Source: DATBIO01 sp036556965 (lineage in GTDB: Bacteria > Acidobacteriota > Vicinamibacteria > Fen-336). From it: 10,870 nt of DNA. A program made the translations under genes and the position numbers. Shown piece by piece: positions 1-6,042 of the stretch (position 1 is the first letter of the stretch; every line of letters begins with the position of its first letter). The notes beneath the pieces are model-generated. The model saw nothing but the letters and a program-made list of their open reading frames with translations. It ran no database searches and was not told the origin of the DNA. Location: NCBI GenBank assembly GCA_036556965.1, contig DATBIO010000150.1, positions 1 through 10,870 of the forward strand, read 5' to 3'.

Positions 1-1565
1 CGCGCGAGCACGAGGAGAGGGGCCGCGCCCTGGCCGGCCCCGAGGCCGCGGCCCCCCCTTCACCCGCCCGTCCCGCCGCCCCCGCCCCCGCGCCGCGCCC
101 GGTGGAGGACGAGGAGATCTCGATCGAGGTCGAGGAGGCGGGCTTCGAGGTCGTGGCCGCGGAGCCGGTGACGTCGCCGATTGCGGAGGCGGACAACGAG
201 TTCCGGCTGGAGGACGACTCCGCGGAAGAGCTGCCCGTGCGCTTCCTGGACGAGGAGGAGGGGGCGCCGCCCGAGGACATCCCCTTCTCCGTGGAGCCGG
301 AGGCCCCTGACCTCCTGGTGGAGCCGGAGCCGCCCCCCCCGCCGCCCCGAGCGGAGGCGCCGCGCGCGCCGCGCCCCGCCCCGCCCGCGCCCCCGCGTCC
401 CGCGCCGCCTCCACCGGCGCCCGTGCCCGCGGCCGTCCCCGGGCTGCCCGCGGACCTGCGGCGCAGCCTGGAGGAAGTCGAGCAGTACGTGTCCCTCGGC
501 TTCGTGGACGACGCGCGGGACGCGCTCCGCGAGATCTCCGCGCGCTACCCGGGCCACCCCGCGCTCCTGGCCCGCGTGGAGGAGCTGGGGCTCGGCATGC
601 CCGAGGGCGAGCCGGAGCCGGCCGTGCGCGAGGCCGAGATCGACGTCGGCGACTCCCTGCTCGGGATGCCGGAGCAGGAAGGGGTGGAGAGCCTGCCGCC
701 GCCCGTCACGGTGGGAGACGAGGCGGATCCCTTCGCCGACCTGGGCCTGGAGGAGCCTCCCGACGTCCCCGAGCCGGCGCCCGACGAGGAGCCGGCCGTC
801 TTCTCGGTGCGCGAGGAGGAGGACATCGAGGTCTCCGTCACCGCGGTGGACGAGCCGGCCGCCACGGGCGACGCGGACCTGGACATCGACATCGGCGTCG
901 TGGAGGAGGAAGAGGAGCAGGCGCCGCCTCCGCGGGCCGCGCGGACCTTCGAGGTCCCCACGGCAGTGGACGAGCCCTCCCTCGACTTCGACCTGGAGGC
1001 GGGCCTGGGCGGGCCGGCGTCGGCGCCCGCGGGGGAGGGGCTGGAGCTGGCGGACGAGCTCGGCGAGCTGTTCGGGGCCCAGCAGGCGGTGGCCGAGCCG
1101 CCCGCGGCGGAGGCCGTCACCACCTTCGAGGACAGCGGACTGGCCGACATCTTCAAGGAGTTCAAGAAGGGCGTCGACAAGCAGCTGGGCAAGGAGGACT
1201 ACGACACCCGCTACAACCTGGGCATCGCCTACAAGGAGATGGGCCTCATCGACGAGGCCATCGCCGAGTTCCAGCTCGCGGCCCGCGACGAGAACCGGCT
1301 GCTCGAGTGCAGCAGCATGCTCGGCATCTGCTTCATGGACAAAGGCATGCCCAAGCTGGCGGTGAAGTGGTTCGAGAAGGGCCTGGCCGTGCCCGGCCGC
1401 AGCGACGAGGAGTACCAGGGACTGCGCTACGACCTGGCCACGGCGTACGCGGCGGCGGGCGAGGACGACCGGGCCCTCACCATCTTCACCGACCTCTATG
1501 GCCAGAACGCCAACTTCCGTGACGTGGCGACCAAGGTCCGGGAGCTGAGCGCGGGCCGGCCCTGA
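1..1565 (+). CDS. Acidic, proline-rich TPR protein (5' end outside window)
   Basis: This is the C-terminal part of a large tetratricopeptide-repeat protein. The frame (first full codon at base 3) is open to the window edge with no stop, and a GTG at 102 has no special context, so the true start lies upstream. The first third is low-complexity, rich in Glu/Asp and Pro/Ala, with a proline tract at about 324-420. A helical hairpin resembling one TPR unit lies at about 441-590 (SLEEVEQYVSLGFVDDAR). A second acidic stretch with repeated VDEP motifs follows, then a C-terminal TPR block at about 1130-1555 with typical signatures (YNLGIAYKEMGLIDEAI, LGICFMDKGMPKLAVKWFEK, YDLATAYAAAGEDDRAL). TPR blocks bind protein partners; the long acidic linkers suggest a flexible scaffold, probably cytoplasmic. 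No enzymatic motif is visible. The next gene starts 26 nt downstream. The TPR call is firm; the cellular role is unknown. Confidence 0.85.
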   Translation, partial: REHEERGRALAGPEAAAPPSPARPAAPAPAPRPVEDEEISIEVEEAGFEVVAAEPVTSPIAEADNEFRLEDDSAEELPVRFLDEEEGAPPEDIPFSVEPEAPDLLVEPEPPPPPPRAEAPRAPRPAPPAPPRPAPPPPAPVPAAVPGLPADLRRSLEEVEQYVSLGFVDDARDALREISARYPGHPALLARVEELGLGMPEGEPEPAVREAEIDVGDSLLGMPEQEGVESLPPPVTVGDEADPFADLGLEEPPDVPEPAPDEEPAVFSVREEEDIEVSVTAVDEPAATGDADLDIDIGVVEEEEEQAPPPRAARTFEVPTAVDEPSLDFDLEAGLGGPASAPAGEGLELADELGELFGAQQAVAEPPAAEAVTTFEDSGLADIFKEFKKGVDKQLGKEDYDTRYNLGIAYKEMGLIDEAIAEFQLAARDENRLLECSSMLGICFMDKGMPKLAVKWFEKGLAVPGRSDEEYQGLRYDLATAYAAAGEDDRALTIFTDLYGQNANFRDVATKVRELSAGRP

Positions 1566-1591
1566 ACGCCACGGTCGCCGCGGAGCGCGGC

Positions 1592-1819
1592 GTGGCCGTC
1601 ATCCTCTCCGTCCTCAGCTCGCTCATGGTGGGCGTCATCCTGGTGGTGGCGCCGTGGACCGCGTTGTGGGAGACCAACTACCTCCTGCACCCGTACCCGG
1701 CGCTGCGCGCGCTCCTCGCCAACGCCTTCGTGCGCGGCACGGTGAGCGGCCTCGGCCTCGTGAACCTCGTCCTCGCCGTGCAGGAGGCCGCCGACCACCT
1801 CCGACACCGCCGTGGCTGA
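1592..1819 (+). CDS. Small two-helix membrane protein, function unknown
   Basis: A 75-residue hydrophobic protein starting at GTG 1592, chosen because GGAG lies 6 nt upstream of it. The nearest in-frame stop upstream is at 1520. Residues about 3-25 form one strongly hydrophobic helix (MAVILSVLSSLMVGVILVV) and about 48-67 a second; the loop between them carries a distinctive WETNYLLHPYP segment, and the C-terminus is basic (HLRHRRG), which suggests a cytoplasmic tail. Both strongly apolar segments and the tight packing (26 nt after the TPR gene, 8-nt overlap with the next gene through GTGGCTGA) support a real gene rather than a shadow. I do not recognise a named family. It probably sits in the inner membrane and is translationally coupled to the ThiE-like gene. 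Confidence 0.7.
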   Translation: MAVILSVLSSLMVGVILVVAPWTALWETNYLLHPYPALRALLANAFVRGTVSGLGLVNLVLAVQEAADHLRHRRG

Positions 1820-2408
1820 CGCCGTGGTCATGCTGGTGACCGACCGGCGGCTGCTGCCCGAGGACGGCCTGCCCGCGCTGGTGGCGGGAGCGGCGCGCGC
1901 CGGCGTGGACTACGTGCAGCTCCGCGAGAAGGACCTGGGCGACCGCGCCCTCCTCGAGCTGGCGCGGGAGGTGTGCGCGGCGGCCGCCGGCACCGGGGCG
2001 CGCGTGCTCGTCAACGGCCGGCCCGACGTTGCCCTCGCCGCCGGCGCCCACGGGGTCCAGCTTCCCGCGGACGGGCTGCCTCCCGCCGACGTGCGCCGCG
2101 CCTTCCCGGACCTGCTCGTCGGCGTCTCCTGCCATTCCGTGGAGGCGGTCGCGCGCGCGGAGAGGGCCGGGGCACACCTCGTGCTCCTCGGCCCCGTCTT
2201 CCCGACGCGGGGGAAGGAGCGGGCCCTGGGCACGGGGCCCCTGGCGGCGGCCGCGGCGGCGGCGGGCGTTCCCGTCCTGGCCATCGGCGGCATCACCCCG
2301 GAGACGGCGGGAGACGCCCTGCGCGCGGGCGCGCGGGGCGTGGCCGCCATCCGCGCCTTCGTGGGGGCGGAGCCGCAGGCAACGGTGCGCGCACTGCGGG
2401 GCCGGTGA
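1812..2408 (+). CDS. thiE: Thiamine phosphate synthase-family protein (ThiE/TenI superfamily)
   Basis: A 198-residue TIM-barrel protein of the ThiE/TenI superfamily. ThiE joins HMP-pyrophosphate and thiazole phosphate into thiamine phosphate; TenI-type members aromatise the thiazole. Visible motifs in order: strand VMLVTDR (6-12), QLREKDL (36-42), VNGRPDVALAAGAHGVQLPAD (starting at 67), GVSCHS (104-109), GPVFPTRGK (127-135), AIGGI (157-161) and the phosphate-loop-like GVAAIRAF (176-183). Length is close to the usual ~200-220. Oddity: the usual Asn-Asp after the third strand (IND/VND) is Asn-Gly here, losing a residue that helps bind Mg/pyrophosphate in characterised ThiE, so TenI-like or altered activity is possible. 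GTG 1812 is preferred over ATG 1830 because it keeps the whole first strand; no good ribosome site is seen, consistent with coupling to the overlapping gene. No TPP riboswitch is visible and no other thiamine gene is nearby. Confidence 0.85.
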   Translation: MADAVVMLVTDRRLLPEDGLPALVAGAARAGVDYVQLREKDLGDRALLELAREVCAAAAGTGARVLVNGRPDVALAAGAHGVQLPADGLPPADVRRAFPDLLVGVSCHSVEAVARAERAGAHLVLLGPVFPTRGKERALGTGPLAAAAAAAGVPVLAIGGITPETAGDALRAGARGVAAIRAFVGAEPQATVRALRGR

Positions 2409-3187
2409 TGCCGCCCCGCGTCCCTCCCGACCCCGCGGACGAGGCCTACGCGGCGCTGATGCGCGCGGGCGAGCAGCCGGGCGCCCTCCGCGCCTACCTG
2501 GAGGAGAGGGGGCACGACGCGATGCTGCTGGCGGCCGTGCTCCGGCGTCCCGTCCCCCCGCGCCTGCTCGAGCTGGTGTCGTCGCTCGAGCCCTGGTCCA
2601 CCGACCACCGGCTGCTGGCCGCGGTGGTGCTCAACCCGCGCGTGCCGCGCGCGCTGGCCCTGCGCCTGGTCTCCTCCCTGCTCTGGCGGGAGCTGGCGGA
2701 GGTGGCCCAGAGCCTGCGCGTCGACCCCTCCGTGCGGGTGCGCGCGGAGGGCCTGCTCCAGGAGATGCTGCCCGACCTGCGCCTGGGCGAGCGCATCACC
2801 CTGGCCCGCCTGGCCACGCCCGCCGTGCTGCCGGGGCTCCTGGCCGACGGCGAGCCGATGGTGGTGGACGCGTCGCTCACCAACCCGCGGCTGAGCGAGG
2901 AGCAGGTCACGGTCGCGCTCCGCCGCGACGCCACCAGCGCCGTGCTGCCCGAGGCGGTGGCGGCCTCCCGGCGCTGGGGCGAGCGCTACGCCGTCCGCCT
3001 CGCCCTCGTGCTGCAGCCGCGCACGCCGCTGGGCATCGCCCTCGGGCAGCTCCGCGCCCTGCTGCCGCGCGACCTCGACCGCGTGGGGGAGGCGGAGGGC
3101 CTGCGCCCGGTGGTGCAGATCGCCGCCCTGCGCCTGGCCCGGGACGCGCGCGGCGGTTCTTTGACACCCCGCGAAAGCGGCGACTAG
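2408..3187 (+). CDS. Helical-repeat (HEAT-like) protein with internal duplication, unknown function
   Basis: A 259-residue soluble, Leu/Arg/Ala-rich protein that should be almost entirely helical. ATG 2408 overlaps the previous stop by 1 nt (TGATG); GTG 2405 is an alternative. It contains an internal repeat: residues 75-117 and 202-244 align without gaps (about 15 of 43 identical), each starting L-x-P-R-x-P and continuing x3-AL-x5-LL-x-R-x-L-x2-V. The C-terminal half (from about 157) also aligns without gaps to the protein encoded at 4081-5160, sharing PRL-x-E, then W-x2-RY-x-V and PRTP-x-GI-x-L. There are no catalytic motifs, signal peptide or membrane helix. Such alpha-solenoids usually mediate protein contacts; that role is inference. 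The stop codon TAG is also the first three bases of the -10 box of the next transcription unit. Confidence 0.8.
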   Translation: MPPRVPPDPADEAYAALMRAGEQPGALRAYLEERGHDAMLLAAVLRRPVPPRLLELVSSLEPWSTDHRLLAAVVLNPRVPRALALRLVSSLLWRELAEVAQSLRVDPSVRVRAEGLLQEMLPDLRLGERITLARLATPAVLPGLLADGEPMVVDASLTNPRLSEEQVTVALRRDATSAVLPEAVAASRRWGERYAVRLALVLQPRTPLGIALGQLRALLPRDLDRVGEAEGLRPVVQIAALRLARDARGGSLTPRESGD

Positions 3188-3190
3188 AAT
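3161..3190 (+). promoter_or_regulatory. Sigma70-type promoter for the RodZ-like operon
   Basis: TTGACA (3161-3166) matches the -35 consensus 6/6. After an 18-nt spacer TAGAAT (3185-3190) matches the -10 consensus 5/6. It is a small A/T-rich island in very GC-rich DNA, just upstream of a long leader and a gene with a good ribosome site. The hexamers lie within the last codons of the preceding gene, whose TAG stop opens the -10 box. Transcription would begin near 3197. Confidence 0.75.
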
Positions 3191-3219
3191 CTCGTCACCC
3201 CGTGCACGCCAAACCGCTC

Positions 3220-3257
3220 CCGTCCGCTCAGCGTTGCGGGCACGCCCGCGCGGACGG
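3220..3257 (+). promoter_or_regulatory. Structured 5' leader of the RodZ-like operon
   Basis: Between the predicted transcription start (about 3197) and the GTG at 3293 the RNA can form one long helix. CCGTCCGC (3220-3227) pairs with GCGGACGG (3250-3257); after an 8-nt bulge on the 5' side, GCGGG (3236-3240) pairs with CCCGC (3245-3249) over a CACG loop, so the 3' arm is continuous. There is no U-tract, so it is unlikely to be a simple terminator. A regulatory or mRNA-stabilising role is possible; I recognise no known riboswitch. Confidence 0.4.
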
Positions 3258-3292
3258 CGGAACGCCGCTCGCGGGGCCGCACGAGGGCTGAG

Positions 3293-4081
3293 GTGGCCTC
3301 GTTCGGCGAAGTCCTCCGCAAGGAGCGCGAGCTTCGCGGCATCGAGCTGCGCGAGGTCGCGGACGCCACCAAGATCAGCGTGCGGTTCCTCCAGGCCCTG
3401 GAGAACGACCGCCTGGACATCCTGCCCGGAGGCATCTTCCCGCGCGCCTTCGTCCGCCAGTACGCCAACTACCTCGGCCTCGACCCCGACCGCATGGTCA
3501 ACGAGTTCCTCTACGCGGTGGGGGAGCACCCTCCCGCTCCCCCCGGGGGCGAGCCGGCCGTGGTGCGCCCCCGCCCCGGCGGCCCCGCCCCCCGGAAGGC
3601 TCCCCGCGCCTTGATCGCCGGGCTGGCCGCGGCCCTCGCCGGGGCGGCGGGGGCCTGGCTGGCCCTGCGCGCGCGCGAGCCGGAGCCGCCGGAAGTGGCG
3701 GTCACCGCCCCCCCGCCGTCCTCCTTCGCTCCCGACAGCGTCTACCCGCCGCCCGCCGCCTCCCCCACCGGGCCCGCCGCCGCCGTGGAGGGCCTGGTGA
3801 TCGGCCTCACCGCGCGCCAGCAGTGCTGGGTCTCGGTGACGGCGGACGGGAACAAGGTCATCGACCGCGTACTGGCCGCGGGAGAGACCCAGACGGTCAC
3901 CGCGCGCGGGGAGGTCGTTCTCTCCGTGGGCAACGCCGGCGGCCTGGCCTTCACCATCAACGGCAAGCCGGGCATCCCCCTCGGGCGCGACGGCGAGGTG
4001 CGCCGGGGCGTGGTCATCACGCGGGACAGCATGGCCTCCCTGGTGCAGGAGCCGGGGGCCCCGACTCCCGGGGTGGGCTGA
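3293..4081 (+). CDS. rodZ: RodZ-like transmembrane helix-turn-helix protein
   Basis: A 262-residue single-pass membrane protein with RodZ architecture. Residues about 4-70 form the Xre-like helix-turn-helix (FGEVLRKERELRGIELREVA, then TKISVRFLQALENDRLDILP and the typical RAFVRQYANYLGLD). A basic Pro-rich stretch (R91-R105) precedes a membrane helix at about 105-126, a Pro-rich periplasmic linker runs to about 165, and a beta-rich C-terminal domain (DUF4115 type, about 167-248) contains CWVSVTADG, AGETQTV and the terminal INGKP and GVVITRD strands. In rod-shaped bacteria RodZ links MreB to the cell-wall elongation machinery at the inner membrane. It is shorter than E. coli RodZ (337 residues). 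The GTG start is fixed by GAGGG 5 nt upstream (3283-3287). It heads an operon with the next two genes and overlaps the first of them by 1 nt. The family call is strong; no mreB is in the window, so its role in shape is inferred. Confidence 0.85.
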   Translation: MASFGEVLRKERELRGIELREVADATKISVRFLQALENDRLDILPGGIFPRAFVRQYANYLGLDPDRMVNEFLYAVGEHPPAPPGGEPAVVRPRPGGPAPRKAPRALIAGLAAALAGAAGAWLALRAREPEPPEVAVTAPPPSSFAPDSVYPPPAASPTGPAAAVEGLVIGLTARQQCWVSVTADGNKVIDRVLAAGETQTVTARGEVVLSVGNAGGLAFTINGKPGIPLGRDGEVRRGVVITRDSMASLVQEPGAPTPGVG

Positions 4082-5160
4082 TGGCGGAAGGCGGCTCGGC
4101 CAACCCGCTCGTCCTGCAGTTCCGGCGCACGGCGGTGCCCCGCGAGCTGCGCCTGCTCGCCGCCCAGGGCGCGCTCCCCCTGACCACCGCCGACCTCGTG
4201 GAGCTCCTCCAGCTCCTCACCGCGGACAGCGACATGGAGATCTCGCTGGCCGCCACCGCGAGCCTGGGCACCATGCCCGCCTCCGACCTCGTCCCCATCG
4301 TCAAGGACAGGACCACCGCGGTGGGGGTGCTGGCTTGGGCCGCCGCGCACCGCGGGGAGACGGAGCTGCTGGAGGTCCTGCTCCAGAACTCGTCGCTGCC
4401 GGACGAGTCCGTGGAGGCGCTGGCGGGCACCCTGCCCGAGAACCTGGCCGAGCTGGTGGTCATCAACCAGGTCCGACTCCTGCGCCGCACCAGCCTGCTG
4501 GAGGCGCTGGAGGGGAACGCCACCCTGAACAACGACCAGCGCCGCCGCTTGCGCGAGCTGCGCGAGACCTTCCGCATCGGCCAGGTGCCGCCGGCGCCGC
4601 CCCCCGCGCCGCCCCCCCCGGCCGAGGAAGAGGAGGTACTGACCACCCTTCCCGAGGAGGAGGTGGCCGTCCCGCGCACGGAAAGCGAGGCCCTCGTCCA
4701 CTACCTGAGCGAGGAGGGCGAGGCCCAGGACACGGAGAAGGTCAGCGCCGTGCAGCGCCTGTACGGCATGGGGGTGGCGGAGAAGGTGGTGGCCGCCCTG
4801 CGCGGCACGCGGCAGGAGCGCGCGGTGCTCGTGCGGGACCCCAACCGCATCGTGGCCTCCGCCGTCCTGGGCAGCCCGCGCCTGACGGAAGCGGAGATCG
4901 AGTCCTTCGCCGCCATGAAGAGCCTGTCCGAGGAGACCCTGCGGCAGATCGGGTCGCACCGCGAGTGGACCAAGCGCTACGGCGTGATCTCCAACCTCGT
5001 GCGCAACCCGCGCACCCCCGTCGGCATCACCCTGCCCCTCATCGCCCGCCTCAACGCGCGTGACATCAAGAGCCTGGCCGCCGACCGCAACGTGGCCGAG
5101 GTCCTCCGCCGGCATGCGCAGAAGTTCGTGCGTTCCGCCCACCAGCCAGCCAAGAGGTAG
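4081..5160 (+). CDS. Helical-repeat protein, paralogue of the 259-residue protein
   Basis: A 359-residue soluble protein of unknown function. ATG 4081 overlaps the stop of the RodZ-like gene by 1 nt (TGATG), so translation is probably coupled. The N-terminal part (about 1-165) is Leu-rich and helical with HEAT-like phrases (TADLVELLQLLTADSDMEIS, LLQNSSLPDESVEALAGTL). A hinge of prolines and then glutamates (about 169-196, Pro tract at 4588-4620) leads to a C-terminal helical domain (about 200-350). Residues 263-328 align without gaps to residues 157-222 of the protein at 2408-3187: L-x2-PRL-x-E, then W-x2-RY-x-V, LV-x2-PRTP-x-GI-x-L and RD. About 15 of 33 residues are identical across the RY-to-RD stretch. 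There is no signal peptide or catalytic motif. A scaffold or adaptor working with the RodZ-like or J-domain protein is a guess from position. Confidence 0.8.
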   Translation: MAEGGSANPLVLQFRRTAVPRELRLLAAQGALPLTTADLVELLQLLTADSDMEISLAATASLGTMPASDLVPIVKDRTTAVGVLAWAAAHRGETELLEVLLQNSSLPDESVEALAGTLPENLAELVVINQVRLLRRTSLLEALEGNATLNNDQRRRLRELRETFRIGQVPPAPPPAPPPPAEEEEVLTTLPEEEVAVPRTESEALVHYLSEEGEAQDTEKVSAVQRLYGMGVAEKVVAALRGTRQERAVLVRDPNRIVASAVLGSPRLTEAEIESFAAMKSLSEETLRQIGSHREWTKRYGVISNLVRNPRTPVGITLPLIARLNARDIKSLAADRNVAEVLRRHAQKFVRSAHQPAKR

Positions 5161-5162
5161 CG

Positions 5163-5810
5163 ATGTCCGACTACTACCAGGTGCTCGGTGTCCCGCGGAC
5201 GGCCAAGACGGACGAGATCCGGCAGGCATACCTGCGGCTCGCCCGCGAGCGGCACCCCGACCGCTTCCCCGAGGGACCCGAGCGGCAGCAGGCGCACGAG
5301 CTCTTCCAGCACGCGACCGCCGCCTTCAACACGCTCATGAACGAGCGTGCGCGGCGGGAGTACGACCAGGAGATGCAGCGGCCGCGCGCCGTCGGCCCCG
5401 AGGAGATGGCGCGCGTCGCCTGCGAGAACGGCTTCCACTGCCTCGAGAACAAGCAGTACCACGAGGCGGTCGAGCTCTTCCGCGCCGCCGTCACCCACGC
5501 GCCGGGGATGGCGCGCGCCCACGCCGGCCTGGCCAGCGCCCTCGCCCGCAACCCGCACTGGGTGCGGGAGGCGGTGCACGAGGCGGAGGAGGCGGCCCGC
5601 CTGGAGCCGCGCGTGGCCGCCTGGCACGCGCTGCTCGCCGATCTCTTCCTCTCCCAGGGCATGCGCCTGCGCGCGCACCGGGCGGCGGAGACGGCGCTCG
5701 CCCTCGACCCCGGCGACGCGCGCGCCCAGCGCGTGTTCGACGAGTCCGGTCCCACCGAGCCGCCGCCGGAGGAGGGCGGCGGACTCCTCGGACGGCTGAG
5801 GCGCCGTTGA
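5163..5810 (+). CDS. Type III J-domain protein with TPR-like repeats
   Basis: A 215-residue co-chaperone-like protein. Residues 3-70 are a complete J domain: DYYQVLGVPRTAKTDEIRQA, the Hsp70-activating HPD motif at 31-33, and the closing helix AAFNTLMNERARREYD. There is no Gly/Phe region or zinc finger, so it is a type III (DnaJ-like, not DnaJ) protein. Residues about 84-190 form three TPR-like helical pairs (ENGFHCLENKQYHEAVELFR, ARAHAGLASALARNP, AWHALLADLFLSQGMRLRAH). The tail ends with a Gly-rich then basic segment (GLLGRLRRR). The J domain would stimulate a DnaK-type Hsp70 and the repeats would bind a client. The start is fixed by AGAGG 5 nt upstream, and only 2 nt separate it from the previous stop, so it belongs to the RodZ-like operon. 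dnaJ is not used as a symbol because the domain layout differs. Confidence 0.88.
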   Translation: MSDYYQVLGVPRTAKTDEIRQAYLRLARERHPDRFPEGPERQQAHELFQHATAAFNTLMNERARREYDQEMQRPRAVGPEEMARVACENGFHCLENKQYHEAVELFRAAVTHAPGMARAHAGLASALARNPHWVREAVHEAEEAARLEPRVAAWHALLADLFLSQGMRLRAHRAAETALALDPGDARAQRVFDESGPTEPPPEEGGGLLGRLRRR

Positions 5811-5815
5811 CGGCG
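5802..5815 (+). terminator. Short GC hairpin around the stop codon of the J-domain gene
   Basis: CGCCG (5802-5806) and CGGCG (5811-5815) are exact inverted repeats closing a TTGA loop that contains the TGA stop. It lies at the likely end of the RodZ-like operon. No T-tract follows, so termination by this alone is uncertain. Confidence 0.3.
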
Positions 5816-5839
5816 GACGCCGCGCGGGCGCGCCGGGGC

Positions 5840-5868
5840 TTGCCCACGGCCGGCTTTCGTTGTCTACT
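5840..5868 (+). promoter_or_regulatory. Candidate promoter for the phosphatase-FHA operon
   Basis: TTGCCC (5840-5845, 4/6 match to the -35 box) and TCTACT (5863-5868, 4/6 match to the -10 box) are separated by 17 nt. This is the most AT-rich short stretch in the 228-nt gap before the PP2C gene. Transcription would start near 5875, giving a leader of about 160 nt. Confidence 0.4.
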
Positions 5869-5880
5869 GGCGACCCGACG

Positions 5881-5900
5881 CCCCTGCTTCGCGCCAGGGG
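5881..5900 (+). promoter_or_regulatory. Inverted repeat in the phosphatase leader
   Basis: CCCCTG (5881-5886) and CAGGGG (5895-5900) are perfectly complementary around an 8-nt loop. The repeat sits just after the candidate transcription start, so it could be an operator or an RNA hairpin; a run of G rather than T follows, which argues against a terminator. Confidence 0.3.
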
Positions 5901-5958
5901 GGGTTGGCCGGTAGGGCGTGCGCGCGAACGCAGGCGCACGCAGCGACTTCATCAGAGG

Positions 5959-6042
5959 ATGAGCGTCATCTTCCAGGCCGTGATCGATACCAGGCGCGAG
6001 CCCAGGCCCATGGCCCTTGCCGCCGGCCGGTCCCGGCCATGA
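5959..6042 (+). CDS. Putative 27-residue leader ORF mimicking the PP2C start
   Basis: ATG 5959 opens a 27-codon frame whose TGA stop overlaps the PP2C start (ATGA at 6039-6042). Its first residues, MSVIFQAVIDT, resemble those of the phosphatase, MKVTYQALTDV; about 29 of the first 42 bases are identical although the two lie in different frames 80 nt apart. AGAGG (5954-5958) abuts the ATG with no spacer, so initiation may be poor. It may be a translated leader coupled to the phosphatase or the relic of a short duplication. Translation is not proven. Confidence 0.35.
   Translation: MSVIFQAVIDTRREPRPMALAAGRSRP

Noticed and set aside
320..430. CCG/CGC-rich tract as a possible tandem repeat
   Set aside because: It encodes a Pro/Ala linker with irregular codons and no constant repeat period; it is low-complexity coding sequence.
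181..1365. 394-codon + strand frame inside the TPR gene
   Set aside because: Its product is an Arg/Ser/Trp-rich string typical of a +1 shadow of GC-rich coding DNA, whereas the overlapping frame has real TPR motifs.
1562..1591. CTG at 1562 as an earlier start for the small membrane protein
   Set aside because: CTG is rarely used, and GTG 1592 has GGAG at good spacing and begins directly at the hydrophobic helix.
1910..3529. 539-codon open frame on the - strand
   Set aside because: It runs antisense across the ThiE-like and helical-repeat genes and into the RodZ-like gene. Its product is Arg/Gln/His-rich with no recognisable motif; long empty frames are expected at this GC content.
3742..5229. 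495-codon open frame on the - strand
   Set aside because: Antisense to the RodZ-like and second helical-repeat genes, both of which have clear motifs and coupled starts; the composition is that of a shadow frame.
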